Positions 27,180 through 36,333 of a stretch of DNA of 64,000 nucleotides are shown here, piece after piece. The notes beneath the pieces were generated by a model. The model had not been told where the DNA came from. It worked only from the letters and a program-made list of their open reading frames with translations, and did no database searches. Position 1 is the first letter of the stretch, and each line of letters opens with the position of its first letter. The translations under genes were made by a program, and so were the position numbers. The DNA is from an uncultured Bacilli bacterium (GTDB taxonomy: Bacteria > Bacillota_I > Bacilli_A > RFN20 > DUOF01), in assembly GCA_934183255.1 (NCBI GenBank), contig CAKPSD010000001.1, positions 310,001-374,000 on the forward strand, read 5' to 3'.

Positions 27180-28117
27180 TATAAAGCACCTCCAAAATCT
27201 TTTTCTTCTTTATAGAATTTCATAAAGTAATCCTCTAATGTTTCTTTCTTATTACTAAATTCTTTTAAAGAATAATCTGATAATACTTCTATTACTTTAT
27301 TTATCTTATCATCACTAGTAGCAATAAAAACATAATCATTATTTTCATCTTTATCGAGTATCTTATATATCTCTCTTTCTTTACTACTTTCTTTAATAAA
27401 GTTTTTATAATCATTACTAGTAGCAAACTTTATTTCATAGTACTTAGTAGTAGCATGTTTTAAATCATTAGCAATAAACTCTGAAACTATTTTTCCATCT
27501 TTTATAATAGCTATACGATCACAAGTTGCATCTACTTCGCTAAAGATATGACTAGACAAAAGAATTGTTTTTCCTCTTTCTTTTTCTTCTTTTATAAAAT
27601 CAATAAATGTTTCTTGCATAACTGGATCAAGTCCACTAGTAGGCTCATCTAGTATTAAAACATCTGGATCACTCATAAAGGCTGTAACAATAGCAAGTTT
27701 TCTTTTTACTCCTAAACTCATTCTCTTTGTTTCACCTTTTAAAGTAATATCATCTAGTTTAAACATCTCTAACATCCTTTTTAATTGTTCTTCATTATGA
27801 ATGTGTTGTAAATCTTGCATCATTCTAATAAACTCCCAACCTGTAAGTCCTGCAGGCAAGGCAATTTCACCAGGAATATAGCCAACTTTATTAAGGATTT
27901 CATCGTACTTTTGGAAAGTTTCTTTATCAAATATCTTAGTTGATCCCTCTTGTGGTTTAGAAAATCCCATTAAATGTCTTATAGTAGTAGATTTTCCTGC
28001 ACCATTAGGACCTAAGAAGCCAAATACCTCTCCCTTATTAATTTTAAATGATACATTGAAAACTCCTCTTCCTGAGCCATAATCTTTGGTTAAATTATTT
28101 ACTTCAATAATACTCAT
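27179..28117 (-). CDS. ABC transporter ATP-binding protein
   Basis: This 312-residue ATPase is related to the next gene. It has Walker A GPNGAGKST, signature MSLGVKRK, Walker B VLILDEPTSGLD and switch SSHIFSE. Its C-terminal 90 residues form a similar tail domain. It is the first gene of a three-gene operon expressed from the promoter at 28169-28197, whose start region carries TGTCAA/TTGACA boxes likely bound by the divergent TetR protein. Two distinct ATPases with one permease suggest a heterodimeric motor. Confidence 0.92.
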   Translation of the reverse strand: MSIIEVNNLTKDYGSGRGVFNVSFKINKGEVFGFLGPNGAGKSTTIRHLMGFSKPQEGSTKIFDKETFQKYDEILNKVGYIPGEIALPAGLTGWEFIRMMQDLQHIHNEEQLKRMLEMFKLDDITLKGETKRMSLGVKRKLAIVTAFMSDPDVLILDEPTSGLDPVMQETFIDFIKEEKERGKTILLSSHIFSEVDATCDRIAIIKDGKIVSEFIANDLKHATTKYYEIKFATSNDYKNFIKESSKEREIYKILDKDENNDYVFIATSDDKINKVIEVLSDYSLKEFSNKKETLEDYFMKFYKEEKDFGGAL

Positions 28118-28143
28118 TTAATCGCCCCTTTTTAATTTGCATA

Positions 28144-28197
28144 TGTCAATTTATTTGACACATGTCTAATAATATGTTATTTTAAATAAAAAGGCAA
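28144..28197 (-). promoter_or_regulatory. Promoter and operator boxes of the ABC-2 operon
   Basis: On the minus strand, -35 TTGCCT (28192-28197) and -10 TATTAT (28169-28174) are 17 bases apart. Immediately downstream are TAGACA, TGTCAA and TTGACA boxes: the inverted pair TGTCAA-n5-TTGACA spans 28144-28160, and TTGACA-CA-TGTCTA spans 28155-28168. The same TAGACA/TGTCTA word occurs at the tetR promoter, which points to a shared repressor. Confidence 0.6.
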
Positions 28198-28206
28198 CAT
28201 ATTTAA

Positions 28207-28260
28207 TTTAACATTATTTTTATGTTGTATATATATTAGACATTTTATTCAGATTGTCTA
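28207..28260 (+). promoter_or_regulatory. tetR promoter with TAGACA operator boxes
   Basis: -35 TTTAAC (28207-28212) and -10 TATATA (28230-28235) are 17 bases apart. TAGACA (28237-28242) and TGTCTA (28255-28260) form an inverted pair directly after the -10, where a repressor would block initiation. The boxes match those before the divergent ABC operon. Confidence 0.6.
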
Positions 28261-28276
28261 GAAAGAGGGAGTATTT

Positions 28277-28846
28277 ATGGAAGAAATGTTAAGTAAAAAA
28301 TTTAATAGAACTGATAAGCAAATTATAAATGCTTTTATGAGACTATTAGCAGAAAGATCAATTGATAAGATAAATGTAATTGATATTTGCGAGGAAGCAA
28401 TGATTAAAAGAGCTACTTTTTATAATCACTTTGAAAGTAAGGAACAAGTGTTTTATGCTATTATTGATGAAATAGAAAATGATTTATTTTTATCAATAGT
28501 TGAAAATGAAGAAAATTACACTCTTCAAAAAATGTTAGAAATGATGGCGGCTAGAACCGTTGATTTTTTAATTGATAATAAAGAAAGAATTACTGTTGCT
28601 ATTAATAATATTAGAAATAAAACATATGAAACTATTATTGTAGAATCTATAAATAGAAGTATTAGATATTTAATTAATAAAAATAAAGATAGAATAAATA
28701 TAAACTTTCCTATCGAAATGGCTTCTAGATTCTTTAGTGGTGGTTTTACTGCTCTTGCTGTTTGGTGGCTTACTACTGATAATAATTGTACTAAAGAAGA
28801 CTTACTTACAATGGTAAATTCTTTATTAAAGAAGATTCTTGCATAA
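28277..28846 (+). CDS. TetR/AcrR family transcriptional regulator
   Basis: The protein is 189 residues. The N-terminal helix-turn-helix (about 8-55) has the family pattern TDKQIINAFMRLLAERSIDK, then INVIDICEEAMIKRATFYNHF. The C-terminal helical ligand domain includes SRFFSGGFTALAVWWL, typical of the Firmicutes TetR_C subgroup. The ATG at 28277 follows AAAGAGGGAG. It is divergent from the ABC-2 export operon, and both promoters carry the same boxes, so it probably represses both. Confidence 0.92.
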   Translation: MEEMLSKKFNRTDKQIINAFMRLLAERSIDKINVIDICEEAMIKRATFYNHFESKEQVFYAIIDEIENDLFLSIVENEENYTLQKMLEMMAARTVDFLIDNKERITVAINNIRNKTYETIIVESINRSIRYLINKNKDRININFPIEMASRFFSGGFTALAVWWLTTDNNCTKEDLLTMVNSLLKKILA

Positions 28847-28869
28847 AAAAAGATGCTTTTTAAGCATCT
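28844..28869 (-). terminator. Terminator of the heterodimeric ABC exporter operon
   Basis: AGATGCTT and AAGCATCT (28851-28869) pair around a short loop. On the minus strand the stem is followed by seven T. It overlaps the last codons of the exporter gene and lies just after the convergent tetR stop, so it may weakly serve tetR too. Confidence 0.8.
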
Positions 28870-30805
28870 ATTCTAATTCGAACTTACCTGTATATAGTTT
28901 ATAGTAAGTTCCTTTTTGTTTTATTAATTCTTCATGATTTCCTCTTTCAATAATTCTTCCCTTATCCATTACTAGAATAACATCAGAATTATGAATAGTA
29001 GATAATCTATGCGCTATAACAAATACTGTTCTACCTTTCATTAGCTTATCCATTCCATCTTGAACAAGTTTTTCACTTCTTGTATCGATTGAAGATGTTG
29101 CTTCATCTAGAATCATAGCTGGTGCATCTGCGACTGCTGCTCTTGCTATTGATAATAATTGTCTTTGACCTTGAGATAAATTAGCACCATTATTAGTTAA
29201 CATTGTATTGTATCCTTCTGGTAATCTAGTAATAAAATCATCAGCATTTGCAAGTTTAGCAGCCTCTATACATTCTTCATCAGTAGCGCTCAACTTACCA
29301 TATCTAATATTTTCCATTACTGTTCCAGTAAATAAATTTGTGTCTTGCAATACCATTCCAAAGGACTTTCTTAAGTTCTTTTTCTTTATCTTTTTAATAT
29401 TTATATCATCATATCTTATCTTACCATCTTGAATATCATAAAAACGATTTATTAAATTAGTAATTGTTGTTTTACCTGCTCCAGTTGCACCTACTAGTGC
29501 TATCTTTTGTCCTGGTTTTGCATGCATCGTTATATCAAATAGAATTTGTTTTCCTTCAACATAACTAAAATCAACATCCTCAAATTCTATTTTTCCTTTT
29601 AATTCTTCATAAGTTGTTGTATCAGTATCTTTATGATAATGTTTCCATGCCCATAATCCTGTTTTTTCTTCACATTCACTAACTGTTCCATCTTCATTTC
29701 TTTTAGCATTTACAAGTACAACATAACCATCATCAATTTCTTCTTTTTGATCAAGTAAAGCAAATACTCTACTAACACCTGCAAGCCCCATTGCTACCAT
29801 TGATACTTGATATGAAACTTGACCTATTGTTTGAGAAAATTGTCTTGATAATGATAAAAATGAAATTATAATTCCAGGAGTTAAAACCGATAATCCTCTA
29901 AAAGATATATTTTTTGCTCCATGCAATGCTAAGAAAGCACCAATAAAAGCTACTAAAACATAAGTTATATTACCTATATTTCCTAGTATTGGCATAAGAA
30001 TATTACCATACTTATTAGCTGTTTCACTATCTTTAAATAGTTGTTCATTTAACTTGTCAAAATCTTTCTTTGATTCTTCTTCATGAGTAAATACTTTTAT
30101 GACTTTTTGTCCTTTAATCATCTCTTCAACAAACCCTTCTTCATCTGCTAAAGATTTTTGTTGTGCTACCATGTATTTAGAACTAGCACCACCTACTTTT
30201 TTAACAACAAAGAACATAATAATTGTGCAGACTAACATAACTAAAGTTAACCATAAACTAAAAGATAACATCATTCCAATAACAACAGCAATTTGTATTC
30301 CTGACATAAAAATACTAGGTAAACTTTGGCCAATTAATTGTCTTAATGCATCAGTATCGTTAGTGTACGTACTCATTATTTCACCATGAGCATGTGTATC
30401 AAAATAGCTAATTGGTAAATCTTGCATTTTATTGAACATATCTTTTCTATAATTATATAAAGTGCCTTGAGTTACACCTGCCATTAACTGGTTATATGTT
30501 AATGATGCTAACACTCCTAAACTATATATAAATATCATAGAACATATAATTGATGTTAGCTTATCTTTGACACTAGCAAATCCATTACTAATACCAGGAG
30601 TTATTACATCATCTACTATTTGTTGAGTATAAGTTGAAGCAACTGTACCAGCAGCTCCACTTAATATTAAACAAATCATTACTATAATTAATTGCCATTT
30701 ATACTTTTTAAATACATATTTTATTAATCTTTTGAATGTGCCTTTAGGAACCTTTATTTTAGGTCCTCCCATTCCTCTTCTCATATTCATTCTACCAACA
30801 GCCAT
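28868..30805 (-). CDS. Heterodimeric ABC exporter subunit with canonical ATPase site
   Basis: The protein is 645 residues, with an N-terminal six-helix exporter domain (about 35-320) and an ATPase domain (from about 400). It has Walker A GATGAGKTT, signature LSQGQRQ, Walker B MILDEATSS with the catalytic Glu, and switch His in IAHRLS. I chose ATG at 30805 (MAVGRMNMRRG) because GGGAGTGAG precedes it; the longer frame overlaps the upstream gene. A 40-residue insertion with two Trp (TGLWAWKHYHKD) precedes the ATPase. With the upstream subunit it forms a MarR-controlled multidrug-type exporter. Confidence 0.93.
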   Translation of the reverse strand: MAVGRMNMRRGMGGPKIKVPKGTFKRLIKYVFKKYKWQLIIVMICLILSGAAGTVASTYTQQIVDDVITPGISNGFASVKDKLTSIICSMIFIYSLGVLASLTYNQLMAGVTQGTLYNYRKDMFNKMQDLPISYFDTHAHGEIMSTYTNDTDALRQLIGQSLPSIFMSGIQIAVVIGMMLSFSLWLTLVMLVCTIIMFFVVKKVGGASSKYMVAQQKSLADEEGFVEEMIKGQKVIKVFTHEEESKKDFDKLNEQLFKDSETANKYGNILMPILGNIGNITYVLVAFIGAFLALHGAKNISFRGLSVLTPGIIISFLSLSRQFSQTIGQVSYQVSMVAMGLAGVSRVFALLDQKEEIDDGYVVLVNAKRNEDGTVSECEEKTGLWAWKHYHKDTDTTTYEELKGKIEFEDVDFSYVEGKQILFDITMHAKPGQKIALVGATGAGKTTITNLINRFYDIQDGKIRYDDINIKKIKKKNLRKSFGMVLQDTNLFTGTVMENIRYGKLSATDEECIEAAKLANADDFITRLPEGYNTMLTNNGANLSQGQRQLLSIARAAVADAPAMILDEATSSIDTRSEKLVQDGMDKLMKGRTVFVIAHRLSTIHNSDVILVMDKGRIIERGNHEELIKQKGTYYKLYTGKFELE

Positions 30806-30806
30806 T

Positions 30807-32552
30807 TTACTCACTCCCTTTCTTATTAGAAGATTTAACTTGTGAATAATATACTTCTTTATATATTTCACTATTCTTTAATAATTCATCATGAGTTCCA
30901 ACATCTACTATTTTACCACCATCTAAAACAACTATCTTATCTGCATCTTGAATAGAAGATATTCTTTGAGCAATTATTATTTTAGTAGTATTTGGTATTT
31001 CTTCTTTCATTGCTTTTCTAATTAAAGCATCAGTTTTAGTATCTACAGCACTAGTAGAATCATCAAAGATTAATATTTTTGGTTTCTTTAATAATGCTCT
31101 AGCAATACATAATCTTTGCTTTTGTCCACCTGATACATTTGTTCCACCTTGTTCAATATAAGTATCATAACCTTCACTAAATTTAGAAACAAATTCATCT
31201 GCTTGAGCTAATTTACATGCTCTAACTATTTCTTCATCACTAGCATTTTTATCTCCCCATTTCAAATTATCTTTAACTGTTCCTGAGAATAAAACATTCT
31301 TTTGTAAAACCATTGCTACTTGATCTCTAAGTGCTTTTAAATCATATTCTTTTACATCTTTATTACCAACAAGAACTCTTCCTTCAGTTGTATCAAACAA
31401 ACGAGGAATAAGTTGCACTAGTGTAGTTTTAGATGAACCAGTTGCTCCTATAATACCTACTGTTTCTCCTGATTTAATGCTTAAATTAATATCTGATAAA
31501 GCATATTTTTCTGCATCTTTAGCATATTTAAAAGAAACATTTTCAAACACAATATTACCATCACTAACTTCTTTAATACCATTTTCAGGGCTAGTTAAAA
31601 TAGATTTATGTTCTAATACTTCTACTATTCTTTTTGCTGATGTTAGCGACATTGATAACATTACAAATATCATAGAAAGCATCATACAAGATGATAATAT
31701 TTGAATTCCATAATTAATAAGTGAAGATAACTTACCAGCAGTTAAAGATACTTCATTAGTATTAATAATCATTTTAGATCCTAAATAAGATACTAGTAAA
31801 CTAGCTGTATATATACATATATTCATAACTGGTAAGTTAAGTGCAATAAGTCTTTCTGCTTTAGTAAAACTCTTTCTAACATCATTTGATGCTTTATCAA
31901 ATTTTTCCTTTTCAAAATCTTCTCTTGCAAAAGACTTTACTACTCTAATACCACTTACATTTTCTTGAATAGAGTTATTTAAAGAATCATACTTTTTAAA
32001 TATTCTTTGAAATAAAGGGCTTACTACTTTTATTAATAAGAAAAGAATTGCTAAAACTACTGGAAGTAATGCTAAAAAGATTAAAGATAATTTAGCATTT
32101 ATTGCTACTGCCATTGAGAATGAAAATATTATCATAAGTGGTACTCTAATAACAATTCTAGTACACATTTGATATGCCATTTGCGTATTACTTACATCTG
32201 TTGTTAATCTTGTTACTAATGAAGATTGTGAAAATTTATCTACATCTTCAAAAGCATAATCTTGTATAGCATAATATAAATCATGCCTTAAATTTTTAGC
32301 AAATCCACAAGAAGAACTAGCTGCGCATCTACCACTCATTATACCTGCATATAAAGATGCAAAAGCTAATGCTAACAATATACTTCCATATATAAATAAA
32401 GCTTTCATTCCTTCTCCTCTTATAGTATCAATTAACATTGCCATTACAAATGGAATAATACATTCTAATACTACTTCTAAGGCTGTAAATATAATTGTTT
32501 GTATTGCTTTACCCTTATATTCTCTTGCACTTTTTAATAATGTTTTAAACAT
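30807..32552 (-). CDS. Heterodimeric ABC exporter subunit with degenerate ATPase site
   Basis: The protein is 581 residues, with a six-helix domain (about 15-310) and an ATPase domain. Key residues differ from canonical: Walker A is GATGSSKTT, the Walker B Glu is Asp (LIFDDSTSAVD), and the switch His is Gln (IIAQRIS). The signature VSGGQKQ is intact. This asymmetry is known from heterodimeric exporters such as BmrCD and TM287/288, where one site is non-hydrolysing. The gene starts one codon boundary after marR (stop at 32553) and ends one base before its partner's start. Confidence 0.93.
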   Translation of the reverse strand: MFKTLLKSAREYKGKAIQTIIFTALEVVLECIIPFVMAMLIDTIRGEGMKALFIYGSILLALAFASLYAGIMSGRCAASSSCGFAKNLRHDLYYAIQDYAFEDVDKFSQSSLVTRLTTDVSNTQMAYQMCTRIVIRVPLMIIFSFSMAVAINAKLSLIFLALLPVVLAILFLLIKVVSPLFQRIFKKYDSLNNSIQENVSGIRVVKSFAREDFEKEKFDKASNDVRKSFTKAERLIALNLPVMNICIYTASLLVSYLGSKMIINTNEVSLTAGKLSSLINYGIQILSSCMMLSMIFVMLSMSLTSAKRIVEVLEHKSILTSPENGIKEVSDGNIVFENVSFKYAKDAEKYALSDINLSIKSGETVGIIGATGSSKTTLVQLIPRLFDTTEGRVLVGNKDVKEYDLKALRDQVAMVLQKNVLFSGTVKDNLKWGDKNASDEEIVRACKLAQADEFVSKFSEGYDTYIEQGGTNVSGGQKQRLCIARALLKKPKILIFDDSTSAVDTKTDALIRKAMKEEIPNTTKIIIAQRISSIQDADKIVVLDGGKIVDVGTHDELLKNSEIYKEVYYSQVKSSNKKGSE

Positions 32553-32972
32553 TTATTTTTCCTCCTTTAAATTTATATATATCTTTTTTAAATCATTTAT
32601 AAATCTTTCTTTTTCTTCTTTTTCAAAATTTTTAAAAACAACGTTTTCTAGTAAAGACTGATGTTTTTTAACCTTTTCCTCATTTATTAAACACTTAGGC
32701 AAAAGAGTTAACTTATTCACTCTTTTTTCTCTATTAACTTTAATAAAGCCACCATTTTCTAATCTTGAAATAATACCTGATACAGTAACATGACTTATAT
32801 TAAATTCTTTTTCTATATCTTTTTGAGTAATATTCTTATCTTTATTTGCATTCAAATATCTAATTATTCTTCCCTGCGTCATAGTTAAATCATATTCTTT
32901 TAAGTTTTTATTTATTTGTTTTTCTATCATATCATTAATTTTCTTAATGTATATCCCTACTCCATCTTCCAT
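32553..32972 (-). CDS. MarR family transcriptional regulator
   Basis: The protein is 139 residues, with winged-helix features TMTQGRIIRYLNANKDKNIT, then DIEKEFNISHVTVSGIISRL and GGFIKVNREKR as wing. It is the first gene of the marR-ABC-ABC operon and abuts the first exporter gene. A perfect GTAGC-GCTAC palindrome directly after its promoter -10 is a likely autorepression site. The start has AAAGGAGCGG upstream. Confidence 0.92.
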   Translation of the reverse strand: MEDGVGIYIKKINDMIEKQINKNLKEYDLTMTQGRIIRYLNANKDKNITQKDIEKEFNISHVTVSGIISRLENGGFIKVNREKRVNKLTLLPKCLINEEKVKKHQSLLENVVFKNFEKEEKERFINDLKKIYINLKEEK

Positions 32973-32988
32973 AAAACCGCTCCTTTAT

Positions 32989-33031
32989 GTAGCACGCTAC
33001 TAATTATATATTTATTACTATTTTATGTAAA
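32989..33031 (-). promoter_or_regulatory. marR operon promoter with palindromic operator
   Basis: On the minus strand, -35 TTTACA (33026-33031) and perfect -10 TATAAT (33003-33008) are 17 bases apart. The palindrome GTAGCACGCTAC (32989-33000) follows at the transcription start. A further ten-base inverted repeat, ATGTAAACAA (33025-33034) and TTGTTTACAT (33060-33069), flanks the -35 and the divergent dehydrogenase gene's upstream region. Confidence 0.7.
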
Positions 33032-33130
33032 CAATTTATATATATTTTATTTAATAATTTTGTTTACATGAAAAGTTCATTAAAAGTAAAAAATAGTTTA
33101 TAATCTTTATGAGAAAAGAGGATTGATTTT

Positions 33131-34351
33131 ATGAATAAATTTTTTGTTAGATTAGAACAATTTGCTGTTGTTACTTATATTAGAATGTTAAAGGAAAAAA
33201 CTCCTAAATTATATACTGGTGAAAATTCTTCTTTTGAATTAGTAAAAGAAATGAAAAAGAATAAAGTTAGTAATATTTTGGTTGTTACAGATAAAACTAT
33301 TATGAAATTAAATTTAATTGGTTCTTTACTAGATACTATTAAAGCTAATAATATAAATTATAGTTTATTTGATGAAGTAGAGAGTGATCCTAGCATTGAA
33401 ACTGTAGAAAAAGGATTTAGTTTTTATAATGAAAATAAGTGTGATGCTATTATTGCTATTGGTGGTGGTAGTGTCATTGATGCAAGTAAGGTAATTGGTG
33501 CTAGAGTTAGTGATCCTAATAGAAGTGTTTTAAAGCTAAAAAGATTAATTGGTGGTGTTAGAAAATTTACAATTCCTTTTTATGTAATGCCTACAACTAG
33601 TGGAACAGGTAGTGAGAATACTTTATATGCCCTAGTTACAAATAAGCAAACTAATGAAAAATATCCTTTATTTAGTAATAAATATATTGCTGATTATGTA
33701 GCGCTTGATCCTATGATGACTATTAATTTACCTATTAATTTTACAGCATATACTGGAATGGATGCTTTAACTCATGCTATTGAATCATACGTTAGTACTT
33801 TTGCTAAATATTTTAAGAAAGATAAGCAAGAGGGACTTGAGGCTTCTAAAATGGTAATTGAGAATTTAGAGAAAGTATATAAAGAACCTACTAATTTAAA
33901 GTATCGTGAAAATATGGCCATTGCTTCTTATAAAGGAGGACTTGCTTTTAGAAGAATTAGTATAGGTTATGTGCATAATTTTGCTCATAGAATGGGTGAA
34001 CTTTATCATATTCCTCATGGGCTTGCAATTGCTATTATTTTGCCTTACATATTAGAGTTTATGCTTCCTAAAGCTAGTAAACAATTAAGTGAACTTGCAA
34101 TAAATGCTAAACTTGGAAGTAAGGATGAAGATGAATTAGTTTTAGCAAATAAATTTATTGATAAGATAAAAGAAATGAATAAAGAATTTAATATACCTAC
34201 TACTATTAAGCAAATTAAAGATAAAGATTATCCTCTCCTTGTAAAGAGAATATTTAAAGAAGGTAATTTATGTGGTAATCCTCGTTTAATGAGTAAAAAA
34301 CAATGTATAGAAATACTAGATAAATTACGAGGAAAGAACAATGAAAAATAA
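33131..34351 (+). CDS. Iron-containing alcohol dehydrogenase
   Basis: This 406-residue group III dehydrogenase reduces aldehydes or oxidises alcohols with NAD(P). The nucleotide motif AIGGGSVIDASK is near residue 110. Metal ligands lie in TGMDALTHAIESY and HNFAHRMGELYHIPHG. The length suits the family. ATG at 33131 follows AAAGAGGATTGA. It overlaps the next membrane protein gene by 11 bases. The substrate cannot be told from sequence; an aldehyde dehydrogenase at the right end of the window is not linked. Confidence 0.92.
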   Translation: MNKFFVRLEQFAVVTYIRMLKEKTPKLYTGENSSFELVKEMKKNKVSNILVVTDKTIMKLNLIGSLLDTIKANNINYSLFDEVESDPSIETVEKGFSFYNENKCDAIIAIGGGSVIDASKVIGARVSDPNRSVLKLKRLIGGVRKFTIPFYVMPTTSGTGSENTLYALVTNKQTNEKYPLFSNKYIADYVALDPMMTINLPINFTAYTGMDALTHAIESYVSTFAKYFKKDKQEGLEASKMVIENLEKVYKEPTNLKYRENMAIASYKGGLAFRRISIGYVHNFAHRMGELYHIPHGLAIAIILPYILEFMLPKASKQLSELAINAKLGSKDEDELVLANKFIDKIKEMNKEFNIPTTIKQIKDKDYPLLVKRIFKEGNLCGNPRLMSKKQCIEILDKLRGKNNEK

Positions 34352-35054
34352 ACAAATATCTTTAATAATATATTTAATTGCACAATTAATTATATATTCA
34401 TTTACAATTTGTTTTAATAACATATTTAATGAAAATATAATGTTTATTATAAGTAGTGTTTTATCTTTTAGTTTAGGGATTTATTTGTTTTGTAAAACTA
34501 AAGATTACTATATTATGATTACATCAATAGGAATAAACGTATTAATTAGTATTTTTAATCTTTATTTAATTAATTTTAAATATATTGTTTATTTCTTACT
34601 AAATTTAGTTCAAATATTATATTTTCTTAGAATATATATAAATAGTGAAAACAAGAAAAAAGATTTAATTATTAGATTAATAGAATTAGTATTAGGCCTT
34701 GTTCTTAGTTTTATACTATTAAGAAATAAAACTGATTATATTTCTATTTTATTTACTTTATATATTTCAAATCTTTTCTTTAATATCTTGTACACTATAA
34801 AAGATATAGGTTTTAATAACTTTTTCCCTATTGGACTATTTATTCTATTTATATCTGCTATCTTTTCTTTATTTATAGGAGTAGAAGATTATATAACTGT
34901 TAATATTCCATTTATTAACATTATAAATGATTTTCCTTTTAGCTTAGTATTAATGTTTGAAATGCCTGCAAATGTAGTTTTAGCATGTAGTGTGTTTACT
35001 GTTAATAGGAGAATGTTTAGTAAAATAAATAATGAAGAAGAGGAAGAAGGATAA
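34341..35054 (+). CDS. Polytopic membrane protein, unrecognised
   Basis: The protein is 237 residues with about eight hydrophobic segments (for example residues 5-25, 32-48, 55-75, 78-95, 110-128 and 135-150) and a Glu-rich C-terminus (NNEEEEEG). It overlaps the dehydrogenase gene by 11 bases, which suggests coupling, and ends at a strong terminator. No family is recognised. Confidence 0.7.
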   Translation: MKNKQISLIIYLIAQLIIYSFTICFNNIFNENIMFIISSVLSFSLGIYLFCKTKDYYIMITSIGINVLISIFNLYLINFKYIVYFLLNLVQILYFLRIYINSENKKKDLIIRLIELVLGLVLSFILLRNKTDYISILFTLYISNLFFNILYTIKDIGFNNFFPIGLFILFISAIFSLFIGVEDYITVNIPFINIINDFPFSLVLMFEMPANVVLACSVFTVNRRMFSKINNEEEEEG

Positions 35055-35080
35055 AAAAAAGACATTTTTGATGTCTTTTT
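35053..35080 (+). terminator. Rho-independent terminator
   Basis: GACAT (35061-35065) and ATGTC (35071-35075), extended by an A run and T run, form a hairpin right after the membrane protein stop. The T run also overlaps the end of the convergent 142-residue gene. Confidence 0.8.
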
Positions 35081-35507
35081 AATTTGCATAAAATATTATA
35101 CTTTTATTTTCTTTAATAGCTTTATTTATTATTTCTAATAAGAGATCAAATTCTTCATCAAATTCTTCATTTAATGTAGCATCTTTAACACTTTCCATTA
35201 CTCTTTTTTTATTAAGTCGTTGCTTTTCTACACATTTTTTTAATTCATTTAAATTAGTTGATGTTGTTACAATTGATGCTCCTGTATTTTCAAAGCCTTT
35301 ATTTTTTTTAAAATTGTTTTTCACATTTAATGTTTCTACAGATTTAGTATCTTTATAAAAAGTCCACCAAAAGTCTTCTAATAAAGTAATGCAATCATAT
35401 TTATTAGGATCATAAAAATCATCTGGATCACTTAAATTATTTTTTTCTTTTTCTAAATCATCTATTATACCAAATTCATATTTTTCAAAATCATATATAT
35501 CTTCCAT
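35079..35507 (-). CDS. Unrecognised acidic cytoplasmic protein after tdk
   Basis: The protein is 142 residues starting MEDIYDFEKYEFG. I chose the ATG at 35507 because AAAGGGAGATAAG lies upstream and it follows the tdk stop by one base; a longer frame would overlap tdk. It is acidic at both ends (DDLEKEKNNLSDPDD, NEEFDEEFDLLLE), has a Trp-rich stretch LLEDFWWTFYKD, and lacks a signal peptide. No domain is recognised. It is probably cotranscribed with thymidine kinase. Confidence 0.6.
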   Translation of the reverse strand: MEDIYDFEKYEFGIIDDLEKEKNNLSDPDDFYDPNKYDCITLLEDFWWTFYKDTKSVETLNVKNNFKKNKGFENTGASIVTTSTNLNELKKCVEKQRLNKKRVMESVKDATLNEEFDEEFDLLLEIINKAIKENKSIIFYAN

Positions 35508-35508
35508 T

Positions 35509-36096
35509 TTACTTATCTCCCTTTTGATACTTTCTCCAGCAATTGTAACACATTGCCATATATTTTTCATCTCCACCAATTTGTATCTCATCGCCACTAG
35601 TAACTATTTTACCATTAACAAATCTAGCATTAATAGTAGCTTTAGCACCACATGAACAAATTGATTTTATTTCAGTTATACTATCTGCTATTTCTATAAG
35701 TCTTTTACTTCCTTCAAATAAATAACTTTTAAAATTAGTTTTTAATCCATAGCATAAAACAGGTATTTTTATTGATATTTCTTTGCAATCATTAATTTGT
35801 GCTTCTGTACAAAACTGTGCTTCATCTACTATCATTACATCATATTTTTTCTTTTTATTTAATTCATTAAACAAATCTAATAAGTTTTGATCTTTTTCTA
35901 ATAAAACACATTCACTTTGAATACCTATTCTACTTTTTACAACTGCTTTTCCTTCTTCATTATAATCGCGAGTATCAATACTTGGCTTAATTAATAATAC
36001 ATTAAATCCTCTTTGCTCATAGTTAAATTTACAAATTAATGCTTGTGCACTTTTGGAACACCCCATTGCTCCATATTTGAAATACAACTTAGGCAT
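35509..36096 (-). CDS. tdk: Thymidine kinase
   Basis: This type II thymidine kinase phosphorylates thymidine to dTMP. The 195-residue protein has the P-loop GAMGCSKSAQ (residues 8-17), the Walker B-like VMIVDEAQF, and the lasso and substrate region YGLKTNF. Four Cys form the zinc ribbon: CSCG and CYNC near the C-terminus. GGGGAGAT precedes the start. A ThyX-like gene 9 kb away indicates that de novo and salvage routes to dTMP may coexist. Confidence 0.93.
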   Translation of the reverse strand: MPKLYFKYGAMGCSKSAQALICKFNYEQRGFNVLLIKPSIDTRDYNEEGKAVVKSRIGIQSECVLLEKDQNLLDLFNELNKKKKYDVMIVDEAQFCTEAQINDCKEISIKIPVLCYGLKTNFKSYLFEGSKRLIEIADSITEIKSICSCGAKATINARFVNGKIVTSGDEIQIGGDEKYMAMCYNCWRKYQKGDK

Positions 36097-36232
36097 ATCT
36101 CCCCACCTCTTAAGATGATATTAACACACTTCATTAATTAAGGTATAAAGATATTGCTAACAAAAATTAAATATTTTATGTCAATCTTTTTTATATGTTT
36201 TAGGAAATATTTTTTTGTCAATATAAATTTAC

Positions 36233-36261
36233 TTGACTTTAAAAAATTATTTATATAAGAT
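36233..36261 (+). promoter_or_regulatory. Promoter of the attenuator-peptidase unit
   Basis: -35 TTGACT (36233-36238) and -10 TAAGAT (36256-36261) are 17 bases apart, about 30 bases before the first leader peptide. The 195 bases from 36097 to 36291 hold this promoter, the ribosome site of leader 1 and the upstream region of tdk; I see no other gene there. Confidence 0.55.
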
Positions 36262-36291
36262 TATTATTGTAAAAGAAAGGGAGAATGAATT

Positions 36292-36330
36292 ATGTATAAT
36301 CCATCTTTATGGTTACATCATAATAGTTAA
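36292..36330 (+). CDS. Leader peptide 1 (12 aa, MYNPSLWLHHNS)
   Basis: A 12-codon frame lies behind AAAGGGAGAATGAATT and ends four bases before the first hairpin of attenuator 1. The core SLWLHHNS matches leader 2 (SWLHRHS), so the peptide itself is conserved between the two units. This suggests that ribosome behaviour on Trp-Leu-His codons, or the nascent peptide, is the signal. Confidence 0.65.
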   Translation: MYNPSLWLHHNS

Positions 36331-36333
36331 TTG

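Noticed and set aside
36285..36299. Earlier ATG giving the four-residue frame MNYV in leader 1
   Set aside because: Too close to the ribosome site and stops after four codons; the next ATG matches leader 2.
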